5,511 nucleotides of DNA from an uncultured Xanthobacteraceae bacterium (GTDB taxonomy: Bacteria; Pseudomonadota; Alphaproteobacteria; Rhizobiales; Xanthobacteraceae): assembly GCA_955652925.1 (NCBI GenBank), contig CATPCO010000228.1, positions 1 through 5,511 on the forward strand, given 5' to 3'. The translations under genes were made by a program, and so were the position numbers. A model generated the notes under the pieces. It saw nothing but the letters and a program-made list of their open reading frames with translations. It was not told the origin of the DNA and searched no databases. The stretch's first letter is position 1, and every line of letters begins with the position of its first letter. This document shows, one piece after another, positions 1 through 5,511 of this stretch.

Positions 1-96
1 ACCCCGGAGCCAGTGCATAAGGACATCTACGCCACGCTAAAGATTCCGATGGAGGTGATGAAGCCGGTGAAGACCTGGCACGAGCCCTCTACATAG
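1..96 (+). CDS. C-terminal end of an unidentified protein (partial)
   Basis: An open frame enters from the left edge and runs for 31 codons to a TAG stop, ending in the residues KTWHEPST. Third codon positions are about 80% G or C (25 of 31), like the GH97 gene to the right, which supports real coding sequence. The piece is hydrophilic, with no membrane segment and no motif I recognise, so I assign no function. It converges on the GH97 gene: the two stop codons face each other across about 390 bases. The start, family and full length lie outside the window. Confidence 0.45.
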   Translation, partial: TPEPVHKDIYATLKIPMEVMKPVKTWHEPST

Positions 97-486
97 TGAC
101 GGAATGAAATCGTAACTCCTCGCAAATAAAGGATCTTGTTCAGCGAACTGTGGAAGTTAGGTTAGGTGTAAGGCTCGCATTGTGGCTTCCCACGCATGCT
201 CTGCGTGTGGGCGAACGGCATCTTCGTACACTGCCGGTGCAAGTTGAAACAGCGGACGGCGTACAACGATGTGAGACCGAACAGCGGAATCCTCTGTCAA
301 GCGCAGGACCTAAAGGAGGATTCACGCGTTGGGCTTTTGGCGGAATGCGAAGCTACCGCGGGCCCGAGCCTACCCGTGTCGCGTTCCGCGCTCGTCAGCC
401 TGAAGCGCTTGGGCGGCAGAACGGGGCAGAGGCTAGGCACTTGACCGGCTGAGGCACTGTCACCGAAGCGCAGCTTCTCCATTCTG
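97..486. other. Intergenic region between two convergent genes, no convincing gene
   Basis: About 390 bases between the stop of the left-edge gene and the stop of the GH97 gene. Longer open frames exist on both strands (for example 150-452 +) but overlap one another, lack a placed SD and resemble no family I know. Visible structures are an imperfect hairpin at about 189-211 (CCCACGCA against TGCGTGTGGG), a perfect AAAGGAGG at 312-319 followed nine bases later by TTG and a 24-residue open frame (329-403), and a 5-bp stem GAAGC/GCTTC at 465-477 just past the GH97 stop. The last could be a weak terminator stem, but no T-run follows it. No tRNA, RNase P, tmRNA or 6S signature was seen. Confidence 0.5.
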
Positions 487-2508
487 TCAGGGCTGAACCG
501 GAACCAGCCGCACCGCATAGCCGCCCCCGGAAGCAAGCTGGGCCTTGAGGTGCATTGAACGATCCACCGTTCTCTTCAGAATCGAAACGTGTTTCGGCGA
601 TTGATCCGCATCTTCAGCATCGGCGTAGATCTCCGCCCGGTAAAAATCGCTGTCCAGGAACGTGAGCGGCAGGTCAAGGTTGCGAGTATCCCAATTGGTC
701 ATGCTGCCCAAGTACCATTCCCTGCCATGACGGCGCGCCATGGTGACGTACTCGCCGGGTACGCCGTTGAGCACCCGAGTTTCATCCCAAGTCGCCGGAA
801 CCGCCTTAATGAAATCGAACGATGGCTGGTTTCTGTAGACAGCGGGACTATCCGAGACCATCTGGATGGGCGCTCCATAGACCGCGTACATCGCCAGATG
901 GTGCGCGCGTGTTCCCATCACCATCGGCGCTTGCATACGCGCCTGAAACTCTGCCTTGGTGACGTTATCGAAGCCGCCGGGCGTGTAATCCATCGGTCCA
1001 GCGAGCATGCGCGTGAAAGGAAGGGTTACGTGATGGTCGGGATTGTCCCGGCTACCCGCCTTCGACTGCTCCATGCCGGCGACCGCTTCGTAACCGAGGA
1101 CGTTCGGATAAGTGCGCTCCATGCCAGTGGGCTTGGTCGCACCATGAAAGTCGAGCATCAGATGATGGCGTGCGGCCAAGTCTGCGACGCGGTAATACCA
1201 ATCGATACCGCCCTGATCGTCGCGCTCGATGAAGTCGATTTTGAGGCCGGCTACGCCCCACTTCTCATACAACGGGAATGCGTCCTCCATTTGCTTGGCG
1301 GTTTCGCGATAGCCGAGCCAGATCCACACTCTTACGTTTTTCGTGCCGGCGTAGCGCACCACGTCGGGAATGTCGACGTGGCCATTCATCCTTGTGATAT
1401 CGCCTTGCACAAACCAGCCGGCATCCACCAGCATGTACTCGAAGCCCGACTCCGCAGCGAAGTCCACGTAGTACTTCATATTCTCGGTGGTATAGGCCGC
1501 CTTGCCATCCGGCCCCAAGCTGCCGCTCCACCAGTCCCACGACGCCTTGCCGGGCCGAATCCAGGAGGTGTCCTGGATGGCAGAATCGGGGTTCAGGCTC
1601 GTAATGACGTTGGACTCAACCAGTCGGCCGGGCTCGGTGCCCACCAGCAGCACTCGCCACGCGGATTCATGAGGAAGAGCGCCAACGACGGCCGTTTCCG
1701 GATCGTCCAAGTGAGGCGCAAGCCGGCACTCGAATTTGTGGCTGGTCCAGCCCCCGGGAGCGTTCGTGAGATACATGGCCGTATAGTCGCGCAGGTTGGC
1801 TTCGGTGATCGCCACCCATGCGACGCCCGGCACCTCCATCAGCAGTGGAAGCCCCACCAGCACGGTGCTGCCCACGCCGCCCTGGTTGGAAAGACTGCTC
1901 GCTGACAGTTTGATGAACTCGCTCTCATACATACTCCGGAAATTGGGCAGGAAGAGCGCGTAGATGAAAGGATCCTTACTGATGCGGAATTCGGTTCCCT
2001 CCCTGGCCAGATGGAATTCCTGGAGCGAGGGCTGCTTGGGAACAAGATAGCGAAACGCGACCGCATCGTTATAGGCGCGGGCCTCGATCACCAGCGTGCG
2101 CCCGCGGTCGGCCGGCTCTTCGAGCTCAAGATGCAGAGCATTGAAATGGTTGCGCACCGAACTGGCTTTGCCCGCCAGGAGCTGATAGGTCTCGTCCTTG
2201 GTAGCGGCGGTGGCATTCACGATCCGCACGTTCGCTCCGAGAGGCACCTGGTCCTTGAGCTCGAGACGAAGCTCCGACGGTTCGATCAGTGGTTTGCCTT
2301 GAAAGGACACCTCGTAGACGAGCTGACCAACGTTGGGCGGCGGTTCCGGACTGGGAGCCGCTTCACGACCCTGGACCGGTTGGGAAGGCGAAAGGGTGCG
2401 GAAGGTGATGGCCAGACGTCCGTCGGGAGAACTGAGCAAAGCCGCGGCGGATTGTCCAAATGACGTCGCCGGGAAGATGAGTACCAAGACGGCCAAGCGA
2501 AAGCCCAT
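487..2508 (-). CDS. Secreted glycoside hydrolase family 97, retaining (alpha-galactosidase-like)
   Basis: A complete 673-residue enzyme, usual for GH97 (Bacteroides BtGH97b about 660, SusB about 740). Residues 1-19 are a signal peptide (Arg4, core LAVLVLIF, likely cut near SFG-QS) with no lipobox Cys, so it is periplasmic or secreted. About 22-300 is the N-terminal beta-sandwich, with a Pro-rich stretch at 40-59; about 310-585 is the (beta/alpha)8 barrel (SWDWWSG at 323, LVDAGW at 360); about 586-673 is the C-terminal beta domain. GLKIDF places Asp425 at the position of the retaining nucleophile (Asp415 in BtGH97b). Glu480 lies exactly 55 residues later, as Glu470 does in BtGH97b, so it is the likely acid/base; Glu474 probably binds calcium. 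Inverting SusB-type members lack that Asp. The expected reaction is calcium-dependent release of alpha-linked sugars, probably galactose. ATG 2508 is set by a strong SD. No sus-type partner genes are nearby, and the exact substrate is inferred. Confidence 0.95.
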   Translation of the reverse strand: MGFRLAVLVLIFPATSFGQSAAALLSSPDGRLAITFRTLSPSQPVQGREAAPSPEPPPNVGQLVYEVSFQGKPLIEPSELRLELKDQVPLGANVRIVNATAATKDETYQLLAGKASSVRNHFNALHLELEEPADRGRTLVIEARAYNDAVAFRYLVPKQPSLQEFHLAREGTEFRISKDPFIYALFLPNFRSMYESEFIKLSASSLSNQGGVGSTVLVGLPLLMEVPGVAWVAITEANLRDYTAMYLTNAPGGWTSHKFECRLAPHLDDPETAVVGALPHESAWRVLLVGTEPGRLVESNVITSLNPDSAIQDTSWIRPGKASWDWWSGSLGPDGKAAYTTENMKYYVDFAAESGFEYMLVDAGWFVQGDITRMNGHVDIPDVVRYAGTKNVRVWIWLGYRETAKQMEDAFPLYEKWGVAGLKIDFIERDDQGGIDWYYRVADLAARHHLMLDFHGATKPTGMERTYPNVLGYEAVAGMEQSKAGSRDNPDHHVTLPFTRMLAGPMDYTPGGFDNVTKAEFQARMQAPMVMGTRAHHLAMYAVYGAPIQMVSDSPAVYRNQPSFDFIKAVPATWDETRVLNGVPGEYVTMARRHGREWYLGSMTNWDTRNLDLPLTFLDSDFYRAEIYADAEDADQSPKHVSILKRTVDRSMHLKAQLASGGGYAVRLVPVQP

Positions 2509-2518
2509 GAGCTTGGTT

Positions 2519-2526
2519 CCTCCTTT
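2519..2526 (-). promoter_or_regulatory. Ribosome binding site of the GH97 gene
   Basis: The minus strand reads AAAGGAGG, a near-perfect anti-16S match, ten bases before ATG 2508. That start also begins a clean signal peptide, so the two lines of evidence agree on the start codon. Confidence 0.85.
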
Positions 2527-2535
2527 ATTGAAAAC

Positions 2536-2556
2536 TCGTCACCAATTCGTTACCAA
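2536..2556. repeat. Tandem 10-bp direct repeat upstream of the GH97 gene
   Basis: The plus strand shows TCGTCACCAA (2536-2545) and TCGTTACCAA (2547-2556), nine of ten bases identical with an 11-bp period. On the GH97 coding strand this reads TTGGTAACGA then TTGGTGACGA, 10-17 bases before the SD. Two copies on the same helix face next to a gene start suit an operator or activator site, but no -10/-35 pair could be fixed around it, so the role is inferred. Confidence 0.4.
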
Positions 2557-2939
2557 AGATGGAATTCATGGATGCAGACGCGGAAAGGCAAGCGGGCTTA
2601 GTGAACCAAGCATGGCACGCGATTGTAGGCTAACGCAGGCATCCGGACAACAGCGGGATTTGCAGTAGTGGGCTAGTTTGGTTTTCTACACGCGGGGGTA
2701 TGGCATGTGGCCCCCTACGCCTCTAGGTATCCTACGGCTCAAAATTGAGCGGCTTTCGTGGAGAGAGTATCACCCTTTGCATAGGCGCTGGTTGGCGTTT
2801 CCTATGACGATTGCTAGGAAAGCAGATCAGTACCGCGAACTCCTAGCTGACATTGTCATGGATGAAGCTAGGATGCACGGAACTGCTATATAGGACTATA
2901 CAGTCTGCCACTCCGTTGTCGCGGACGAGCAAATCCGAA
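2557..2939. other. Gene-poor divergent region between GH97 and the chitinase remnant
   Basis: It should hold the GH97 promoter (minus strand) and once that of the chitinase (plus strand), but no convincing sigma-70 pair stands out for either. The only notable open frame is 2678-2893 (+, 71 codons from TTG, or shorter from ATG 2705). It carries many CTA and AGG codons unlike the GH97 gene, has no SD, and its product (ending ADIVMDEARMHGTAI) matches nothing I know. Small hairpins occur at 2694-2715 (GGGGG/CCCCC) and 2737-2750 (GCTCA/TGAGC). This is most likely eroded non-coding sequence. Confidence 0.4.
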
Positions 2940-3606
2940 ATGAAATCAGGTTCTTGAATCCGTTTGTTGCGATCCCCTCCTCTGTTTTCTCCTCCTGTTG
3001 CTAGCGGTGATCATTTGCACCCCGGCATTTGCAGAAAGGGCTGATCAGGAGCAGCACGACGACGGCAAGATCGTAGGAGGATACTTCGAAGAATCTATTA
3101 CGCCGGTTACAATGTCGCGAACCTGCAAGCCGCAATGGAGTGGCTAGGAGGCTCACGCACCTGAATTATGCGTTCGGCGCCGAGGCGGCGGCCGGGTGCG
3201 GCATCGCCGACGCTTGGGCGGACTATCAATCTCCATTCCTTCCCAGCGTCAGCGGTGCCCCTACGCAGGTCCGCTATATGGCAATTTTGCGGCGCTTCAG
3301 CAACTGAAGCAACTTCACCCCAAATTGAAGATTCTGATTTCACTCAGAGGAGCCGCCTCTTCAGGCTTCGCCGCCGCTGCTGCCACCGAGGCGGGACGAA
3401 ATGCTTTTGCGGCTTCCTGTATCGATCGATTCATCAAGGGCAATGTCGCCCAGGGCATCTCGGCCGCCGGCATCTTCGATGGCATCGACATCGATTGGGA
3501 ATTCCCGACGGCCGCCGACGCGAAGAACGCGACTGCGCTGGCGGAAGAGTTCCGCGATCAGTTGAACGCGTTAGGCAAAATGAACCACAAGCATGATCTG
3601 CTGACC
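2940..3606 (+). pseudogene. GH18 chitinase remnant, frameshifted and 3'-truncated
   Basis: Stitching frames gives a secreted GH18 enzyme start. ATG 2940 (MKSG), FLNPFVAIP in a second frame from 2951, then FLLLLLAVICTPAFA and GKIVGGYFEE in a third to 3093. YYAGYNVANLQA follows from 3096, NGVARRLTHLNYAFG from 3134, and YAGPLYGNFAALQQL onward from 3262. Each switch is a small indel: about 7 bases lost at 3094-3096, a 2-base GC gain near 3132, one base lost near 3260, and two more in the signal peptide. The catalytic DGIDIDWE (3478-3501, the DxxDxDxE motif) survives, but the SxGG motif has become SLRG. Recognisable homology ends near HKHDLLT (about 3606), so over half the barrel is missing; the open frame then runs 27 unrelated codons to TAA 3685. 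The intact gene would have cleaved chitin outside the cytoplasm. Five or more indels plus truncation argue for real decay, not sequencing error. The family call is firm; exact indel sites are inferred. Confidence 0.88.
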
Positions 3607-3642
3607 AGGCGTAGACGCGTGACTGATGTTGTTGGCTTCAAT

Positions 3643-3727
3643 GCGTGTGGTACAGTCGGCCAGATCGCTGTGGAAAGCTCTGTGTAAAACACAGCAGCTG
3701 AGATTTCCACATGCAGCAAACCACGCA
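3643..3727. repeat. Large imperfect foldback (inverted repeat)
   Basis: The core is CTGTGT-AAA-ACACAG at 3680-3694. Outside it GCT (3677-3679) can pair with AGC (3696-3698), and then GTGGAAA (3670-3676) pairs perfectly with TTTCCAC (3704-3710). Further out GCGTGTGGT (3643-3651) faces ACCACGC (3720-3726) with a small bulge. The inner part gives about 16 base pairs with short bulges over 41 bases. No T-run follows, so it is not an intrinsic terminator. It begins about 40 bases past the point where chitinase homology stops, which suggests a mobile-element end or structured RNA. Confidence 0.6.
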
Positions 3728-3795
3728 CTCTAAACGGATTTCGCCTATCATACAAGTGCCGAACCACGCCGCGACGTATGCACCGAAAAGGGGCA

Positions 3796-3824
3796 TTGAC
3801 AACCCTCCCCCGACCGTTTAACTT
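3796..3824 (+). promoter_or_regulatory. Possible sigma-70 promoter (weak call)
   Basis: A perfect TTGACA at 3796-3801 is followed, after 17 bases, by TAACTT (3819-3824), which matches only three of six -10 positions; TTTAAC lies at a 15-base spacing. The next plus-strand gene starts 350 bases on, too far for an ordinary leader. It may be chance. Confidence 0.2.
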
Positions 3825-4174
3825 CCCCACCGTCGACGATCGAAAGGATCGGCTCAAATAAAATTGGCCAGTCCGAAGTAGATTGGGTGATCAGCCTGGT
3901 AGGGCAACCTGCTAGGCAGCCAAACCTGAAAAAACCGACAACTCTGCGAGGAGTGGTTGGGGTTTGGAACTGCGAAAGCAGTGGTTACATCAGGGGCCGT
4001 GATGGTGCATGCTTCCACGCTGTTCGCTTCCTCGCAAGAAGCGAGCGGCTAGAGCACAACCAATGTCACGGCCTTTTCCTTTTTCAAAATCTTCGTCGTG
4101 CAATAGCCTTTCCTAGTTTTGCGGTGATGGACGCGACCCACCTCATGCACTAGTTCCGTAAGAGAGAAGTCGCC

Positions 4175-4456
4175 ATGAAGGAACAACTAGAGAGTCTCGT
4201 CTTGCAAATGTATCAAGCCGGTGTGCGATGTTCTGAAGCGGTGCGGGAGTTTCAAAAGGTTTTCATCCTTACCGTGCTCAAGGATCAAAGAGGGAATCAG
4301 TGCAGAGCTGCCGAAGAACTTGGCATACACCGAAATACGCTACGCCGTACGATCCGGGATCTGGAGATTGACATCGGCGCGACACGAGCAATGGGGAGCC
4401 GTCGACCACCGCGATCCGAGGTTCCAATGCCGCCGGTGCGCCGACGGGCGAGGTAG
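4175..4456 (+). CDS. Small Fis-family helix-turn-helix DNA-binding protein
   Basis: A complete 93-residue protein. Residues about 1-40 form a helical N-terminal part (REFQKVFILTVLKDQRGN), and about 41-66 carry a Fis-type HTH (CRAAEELGIHRNTLRRTIRDLE), the module also found at the C-terminus of NtrC-like activators. The last 25 residues are basic and Pro/Arg-rich, with no receiver or AAA+ domain. Such stand-alone mini-Fis proteins are common in Acidobacteriota. By family it should dimerise and bind DNA, acting as a nucleoid or transcription factor; its targets cannot be read here. ATG 4175 follows a purine-rich AGAGAGAAG (4161-4169), a modest SD. The gene converges on the SDR gene with 51 bases between stops, so the two are not an operon. 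It is unbroken between two damaged genes, which suggests it is still under selection. Confidence 0.85.
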   Translation: MKEQLESLVLQMYQAGVRCSEAVREFQKVFILTVLKDQRGNQCRAAEELGIHRNTLRRTIRDLEIDIGATRAMGSRRPPRSEVPMPPVRRRAR

Positions 4457-4507
4457 GTACACCTCAGCACTAATCAGTTGCAGAATTCTGTCATGTTCCA
4501 TAACCCA

Positions 4508-5333
4508 CTACGCCACTTCTTTTCTAGGTTTCGCTCCTCCCTGGAATTCTAGCGGCAGATGGGCATCTATCAGCGAGGCACCACCGTCCACCTCAATTAG
4601 CTGACCTGTGATCCAACCTGCCTCTGGCGAGCAAATCAACGCTACGGCATTACCGATGTCTGCGGGTGTCCCCAACCGGCCCATGGGAGTCCAGCCGCGT
4701 TCCTGCCATTCCCGTAGACCAGTCTGGAAGACTTCCGGCAGGCTGTTTAGCACACTGTCTTCAATCCACCCAGGGCTGATGGTGTTCACTGTGATGCCGC
4801 GGCTAGCGAGCGCGACGGCGTAATATCGCACCAAGACCTCCATTGCCGCTTTTGCCGCGCCCATCGCAACCCAAAGTTGCCAGCTTCCAAACCGTCCGCC
4901 CGGTGCGAACGCGATAGCAACAATCCTCCCTCCGTCCGACATGAGGGGGACAGCTTCCCGCACTCCGACCAGAAATGCTTTAGCCTGCGAATTCACCGCT
5001 GTGTCCCACTTGTCCAGCGTGATTTCCATCGGGGCTTCATAGAAGGTCGGCGCCTGTTCGGGCATTGCTGACGAAAATGTCGAGCAAGCCGAACTCGGAC
5101 CGGACCTGCTGGAAAATTCGACTGACCTCATCTGGCCAGCAGACATCCGCCTGCACGAGAAATCCGTTCGACCCGAGTTCCTGGATTTTTTCTAGCGTCG
5201 CTTGCGCGGCATCGCGATTGCGATAGTAGTGGACCGCGATACGCGCACCCTTTTCCGCCAACTTGAGTGCAATGCCTCGGCCGATGCCCCTCGAGCTACC
5301 TGTAACCAGTGCATTTTTTCCCTGGAACAACAT
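4508..5333 (-). pseudogene. SDR-family oxidoreductase, interrupted by one frameshift
   Basis: Two overlapping frames make one short-chain dehydrogenase of about 274 residues. The first (from ATG 5333) carries the Rossmann start KNALVTGSSRGIGRG (TGxxxGxG at residues 11-18), QADV near 61-64 and FVSNAR at 87-92. Homology then continues one frame over from about 5059 (EQAPTFYEAPMEI) to the stop at 4508, through NSQAKAFLVG, WVAMGAAKAAME, GITVNTISPGW and GWITGQLIEVDGGASL. The switch needs one extra base or two lost, within GCCCGAAC. The lysine of the active-site helix is present (about residue 162), but the YxxxK tyrosine position is Met and the position seven before Lys, Tyr in FabI-type enoyl reductases, is Trp. 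The family should bind NAD(P)(H); substrate is unknown. Unrepaired, translation stops after about 98 residues. A single indel in an otherwise well-kept gene could be a recent mutation or a sequencing error. ATG 5333 is preferred over GTG 5339, which overlaps the SD. Confidence 0.85.
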
Positions 5334-5338
5334 AAGCA

Positions 5339-5343
5339 CCTCC
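5339..5343 (-). promoter_or_regulatory. Ribosome binding site that fixes the SDR start
   Basis: The minus strand reads GGAGG, then five bases, then ATG 5333. The alternative start GTG 5339 begins inside this GGAGG and so cannot use it. Confidence 0.75.
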
Positions 5344-5359
5344 GCTACTGCGGCGTAGT

Positions 5360-5388
5360 ATGTTAGTGCTCTGACTCGTGGTGGTCAA
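5360..5388 (-). promoter_or_regulatory. Predicted sigma-70 promoter of the SDR gene
   Basis: The minus strand shows TTGACC (5388-5383, five of six matches to TTGACA), a 17-base spacer, and TAACAT (5365-5360, four of six matches to TATAAT). A start of transcription near 5353 would leave a leader of about 20 bases before ATG 5333. The -35 overlaps the stop codon of the IS110 transposase, so it may have been supplied by, or made at the edge of, the insertion element. Confidence 0.5.
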
Positions 5389-5511
5389 CGGTTCAGCCCA
5401 TGCCTTGTGGAGACGTTTTGGGAGACCATGTGATAGATGGATACCAAGATCTTATGGCCGATCGCCACCGCGGCACGCTTATACCCACGGCGCGCCTTGA
5501 GACGGTAAAAC
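5385..5511 (-). CDS. IS110-family transposase, C-terminal end (partial)
   Basis: The minus strand enters from the right edge and reads 41 codons to TGA (5387-5385). The segment RLKARRGYKRAAVAIGHKIL followed by VSIYHMVSQ matches the tail after the Transposase_20 domain in IS110/IS1111 elements, where an R-G-x-K-R-A-x-V-A-x-x-H-K-I-L pattern recurs. These enzymes combine a RuvC-like DEDD domain with a serine-containing Transposase_20 domain, both outside this window. Only 51 bases separate the stop from the SDR ATG, so the element must end in that gap. IS110 elements lack the usual terminal inverted repeats, so the exact end cannot be read. In IS110-group elements the bridge RNA is encoded in the left end, upstream of the transposase, which here would lie beyond 5511. 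Whether the element is whole or a remnant is unknown. Confidence 0.8.
   Translation of the reverse strand, partial: FYRLKARRGYKRAAVAIGHKILVSIYHMVSQNVSTRHGLNR

Larger units (their letters stand above)
3607..4174. other. Non-coding stretch beyond the chitinase break
   Basis: About 570 bases with no supportable gene. Open frames here (3558-3857 -, 3887-4153 +) lack SDs, domain signatures and host-like codon use. The stretch contains the foldback listed separately, a TTGACA hexamer at 3796, and two mutually exclusive hairpins at 4025-4045 (CGCTTC/GAAGCG or CTCGC/GCGAG). It may include mobile-element debris that replaced the 3' half of the chitinase, but no transposase motif could be read. Confidence 0.45.

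Noticed and set aside
148..193. Possible diverged second copy of the 3668-3710 foldback (shared CTGTGGAA, GTGTAA and TTCC words in the same order)
   Set aside because: The matches are short, spacing differs and the pairing is not kept, so chance is a sufficient explanation.
97..486. Possible group II intron or structured RNA in the left intergenic region
   Set aside because: No domain V sequence, no reverse transcriptase and no known RNA signature could be found; the impression rests on short look-alike words only.
589..1905. 438-codon open frame on the plus strand opposite the GH97 gene
   Set aside because: It is the antisense shadow of a GC-rich gene: Arg/His-rich, with no domain, no SD and fully inside a well-supported GH97 frame.
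2678..2893. 71-codon plus-strand frame as a real gene
   Set aside because: TTG start without SD, codon choice unlike the intact genes, no known family; kept only as a note in the intergenic entry.
3558..3857. 99-codon minus-strand frame across the foldback as a transposase fragment
   Set aside because: No recognisable transposase motif, no SD, and it extends into the chitinase remnant on the opposite strand.
4481..4490. Perfect palindrome CAGAATTCTG between the convergent genes
   Set aside because: A 10-bp palindrome is expected several times by chance in a window this size; it has no T-run and no second copy, so neither terminator nor operator is supported.
1..5511. tRNA, rRNA and CRISPR signals
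   Set aside because: No T-loop motif with an acceptor stem, no rRNA-like sequence, and no regularly spaced direct repeats beyond the two-copy repeat near 2536.

Overview
The window looks like accessory chromosome from a GC-rich soil-type bacterium, most likely an Acidobacteriota (Solibacter/Terriglobia-like) genome. This rests on recall of family resemblance, not on a search. The pointers are a secreted GH97 glycosidase with high GC at third codon positions, a very small stand-alone Fis-type HTH protein of the kind common in that phylum, and a GH18 chitinase whose closest remembered relatives are acidobacterial.

Layout, left to right. Positions 1-96 (+) are the last 31 codons of a gene cut by the window edge. 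Positions 97-486 hold no convincing gene. Positions 487-2508 (-) hold an intact, exported GH97 glycoside hydrolase with a strong Shine-Dalgarno (SD) sequence and a tandem 11-bp-period repeat just upstream. Positions 2527-2939 are mostly empty and contain one doubtful 71-codon ORF. Positions 2940 to about 3606 (+) are the ruined 5' half of a secreted GH18 chitinase: at least five frame changes, a damaged SxGG motif, an intact DxxDxDxE catalytic motif, then an abrupt loss of homology. Just beyond that break, at about 3643-3727, lies a large imperfect foldback (inverted repeat) of unknown nature. Positions 4175-4456 (+) encode a 93-aa Fis-like DNA-binding protein. Converging on it is a short-chain dehydrogenase/reductase (SDR) gene at 5333-4508 (-), with a good promoter and SD but one frameshift near 5060. 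At the right edge (5511-5385, -) are the last 41 codons of an IS110-family transposase. Its stop codon lies inside the -35 hexamer predicted for the SDR gene.

How the parts fit. I see no multi-gene pathway. The GH97 enzyme and the dead chitinase both point to polysaccharide scavenging, but they are divergent and separately built. The right two thirds read as a region in decay: a truncated, frameshifted chitinase, a foldback that may be a mobile-element remnant, long gene-poor stretches, a frameshifted SDR and an IS110 end. I did not find a clear new defence, CRISPR or RNA-guided system. The most useful items for follow-up are the foldback, the SDR with neither of the usual active-site tyrosines, and the IS110/SDR promoter overlap.
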